Positions 5,011 to 6,552 of a DNA stretch of 6,552 nt are shown here, piece after piece. The notes beneath the pieces were generated by a model. It saw only the letters and a list, made by a program, of their open reading frames with translations, was not told the origin of the DNA and searched no databases. The stretch's first letter is position 1, and each line of letters starts with the position of its first letter. The stretch is from Sulfuriferula sp. (GTDB lineage Bacteria; Pseudomonadota; Gammaproteobacteria; Burkholderiales; Sulfuriferulaceae). Position numbers and translations under genes: made by a program. Where the stretch lies: positions 1 to 6,552 of the forward strand of contig DAICZK010000083.1 in NCBI GenBank assembly GCA_027311185.1. Direction: 5' to 3'.

Positions 5011-6546
5011 CTATGTCGCTCCCGACCCGGAGCGTGAGTCGGACGGCTCTCGCAGTATCCTGAAGATGATCAGCGCACAGAGCAAGGTGACGACGATCAG
5101 AATATACATGAGCTTGCGAAATGCATCGTCGTACACTCTGGCAAGCAAGACCGCGTTTATTCCCGGTAGCAATATTGCCGCCCGCCGCAGGTCGCCTGCG
5201 GTCAGGCTTTGCGCGGCGGCGGCGACATGCGGCGCAGTCAGGGTTGGCTTCGCGGGATAATGCGCGAGATCGCCTTGAATTAGTGCGGCGAGCAGCGCGC
5301 TGACAACGGCGAGTGCAATTCCTTCTCCGGCGACGCGGGTCGTGCTGAAAATGCCGGTCGCCATTCCGGCGCGCTCTTTTGGCACGACGCTCACCGCCAG
5401 GCCGTCCATCAGACCCCACGGCATGCCAGCGCCAACGCCGATGACGAGCATGGGCAGGACAGCATCGCGTAAAGGCTGACCGGCTGCCGTTCGGCTTAAC
5501 AGGAACAGCCCGGCGGCCGCGATCAGCAAGCCCACGCCCGATACCAAGCCAGCCGGAATCCGGCGCGAAAGCTGTGCGGCGAGGACAGGCACGACCACCA
5601 GAGGGGCCGACAGCGCGATCATAGTTAACCCGACCTCAATCTCGCTGTGTTCGCCGATGCCGATAAACCGTATCGGTAACAGCACGAGTAATACAACATA
5701 ACAATAGTCGGTCGCGATGGGCAGCACTTGCACGCCGATGAAGCGCGGATATCGAAACAGCGACAGATCCAGCGCCGGGTGCGCAACGGATCTTTCGATC
5801 AGAACGAAGACGAGCAGCAAGGCGGCCGCGCCGACCAATAATCCGATGACCAACGGACTTGCCCAGCCGCTCTGCGGCGCCTGTAGTACCGCCCAGGTAA
5901 ACAATGCGAGCATTCCGGTGAAGGCCGCAGTGCCTGGCCAGTCGAGATTGGTAGCATCCGCGTTGCGCGATTCGCGTATGCTCGGCACGCCGATTAGCAA
6001 AGCGAGGGCGCCAATGGCCGCGCCGGATAGAAATATCGAGCGCCAGCCATAGGCGTTGACGAGCAGCCCCGCCAGTATCGGGCCGAACGCCAGCCCGACT
6101 CCAAAAGTGGTTCCGAGCAGACTGAAGGCCAGCGCGCGCCCCTTGCCGTGGAACTCTTGCGCCAATGCCGCGGACCCGCCGGCAAGCGTCGCTGCGGCGG
6201 CGACGCCTTGAGTCGCGCGCAACAGATTGAGCCAGACAATATCGGGCGAGAGACCGAGCGCAAGAGATACTGCGATGAATAAAAACAGTCCGACCATAAA
6301 GGTCCGTTTGCGACCGAATCGGTCGGCGATCGCCCCGGCGGCCATCAGAGCGCTGCCGAAACTCAGCATGAATGCATTGGTGACCCAGTTTAGCGCCAGC
6401 GGAGTGCCGCCCAGAGAGCGGCCTATGGCCGGTGTGGCGATTGCCGCTCCGGCGAAGCTTAGCGGCAAGACCGCTGCGGCGAGGCATACTGCACCGAGCG
6501 CGACGTAATGCGGGCGACGATCTGGCATGGGAATGTCAATGGTCAT
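5011..6546 (-). CDS. MFS drug/H+ antiporter, DHA2 (14-helix, EmrB/QacA-like)
   Basis: This 511-residue protein has spacing for 14 membrane helices. Motif A, GAIADRFGRKR (71-81), lies in the helix 2-3 loop; the arginine of motif B is in LLRATQG (108-114, R110); and helix 5 carries the antiporter motif C, GTTFGVGLAFGPILAG (145-160), followed by GWRSIF (167-172). A two-helix insertion between the halves (about 205-250) and a long polar loop before the last helix (about 424-478) are typical of DHA2 exporters. Such proteins expel drugs, dyes or organic toxicants using the proton gradient; the substrate cannot be predicted. ATG 6546 is the first start; only 6 bases upstream are in view, so its SD cannot be checked, and Met7 is an alternative. 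No HlyD/EmrA-type membrane-fusion partner is visible, but one could lie outside the window. Confidence 0.9.
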   Translation of the reverse strand: MTIDIPMPDRRPHYVALGAVCLAAAVLPLSFAGAAIATPAIGRSLGGTPLALNWVTNAFMLSFGSALMAAGAIADRFGRKRTFMVGLFLFIAVSLALGLSPDIVWLNLLRATQGVAAAATLAGGSAALAQEFHGKGRALAFSLLGTTFGVGLAFGPILAGLLVNAYGWRSIFLSGAAIGALALLIGVPSIRESRNADATNLDWPGTAAFTGMLALFTWAVLQAPQSGWASPLVIGLLVGAAALLLVFVLIERSVAHPALDLSLFRYPRFIGVQVLPIATDYCYVVLLVLLPIRFIGIGEHSEIEVGLTMIALSAPLVVVPVLAAQLSRRIPAGLVSGVGLLIAAAGLFLLSRTAAGQPLRDAVLPMLVIGVGAGMPWGLMDGLAVSVVPKERAGMATGIFSTTRVAGEGIALAVVSALLAALIQGDLAHYPAKPTLTAPHVAAAAQSLTAGDLRRAAILLPGINAVLLARVYDDAFRKLMYILIVVTLLCALIIFRILREPSDSRSGSGAT

Positions 6547-6552
6547 TAAAAC

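Noticed and set aside
4667..5419. 250-codon minus-strand frame spanning the antiporter/MFS junction
   Set aside because: It is an Arg-rich shadow that overlaps two well-supported genes and crosses the terminator-like hairpin.
1617..6546. The four membrane-protein genes as one novel transport or stress system
   Set aside because: They alternate strands, belong to common separate families, and share no operon or visible common regulatory motif, so linkage may be incidental.

Overview
The window looks like an accessory/junction region of a proteobacterial chromosome, probably a betaproteobacterium. That guess rests on moderately high GC in the coding parts, on the style of the IS110 and IS3 fragments, and on the set of membrane proteins; no taxonomic marker is present. 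No tRNA, rRNA, CRISPR array or complete defence, biosynthetic or secretion system is visible.

Left part (1-957): a mobile-element scrapyard read entirely on the minus strand. It holds the first 35 codons of an IS110-family DEDD transposase with a strong Shine-Dalgarno (SD) sequence. Upstream of it lies a non-coding stretch with RNA-like hairpins, a candidate bridge-RNA end of the element. Next comes a broken IS3-family orfA whose reading frame runs into a fragment resembling a PAS sensory domain. A probable IS3 terminus lies near 957 and may have cut an unidentified host gene whose last codons abut it (958-1047).

Middle left (1048-1616): an AT-rich gap with short direct repeats and no convincing gene. 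It ends in a 6-codon ORF whose stop overlaps the start of the next gene.

Right part (1617-6546): four intact inner-membrane protein genes on alternating strands, so each is probably transcribed alone. They are a PF03706 (LPG synthase TM/flippase-like) protein (+), a PsiE-family protein (-), a CPA1-type Na+(K+)/H+ antiporter (+) and a 14-helix DHA2-type MFS drug exporter (-). The PsiE and antiporter genes diverge from a shared 274-base intergenic region that holds an arginine-rich 13-codon leader ORF. The antiporter and MFS genes converge on a strong hairpin that may end both transcripts. All four proteins fit envelope or ion/toxicant homeostasis, but nothing shows that they act as one pathway.

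I did not find a convincing undescribed multi-gene system. The observations most worth checking are the candidate IS110 bridge RNA, the orfA-PAS chimera, and the short upstream ORFs before two genes that lack their own SD.
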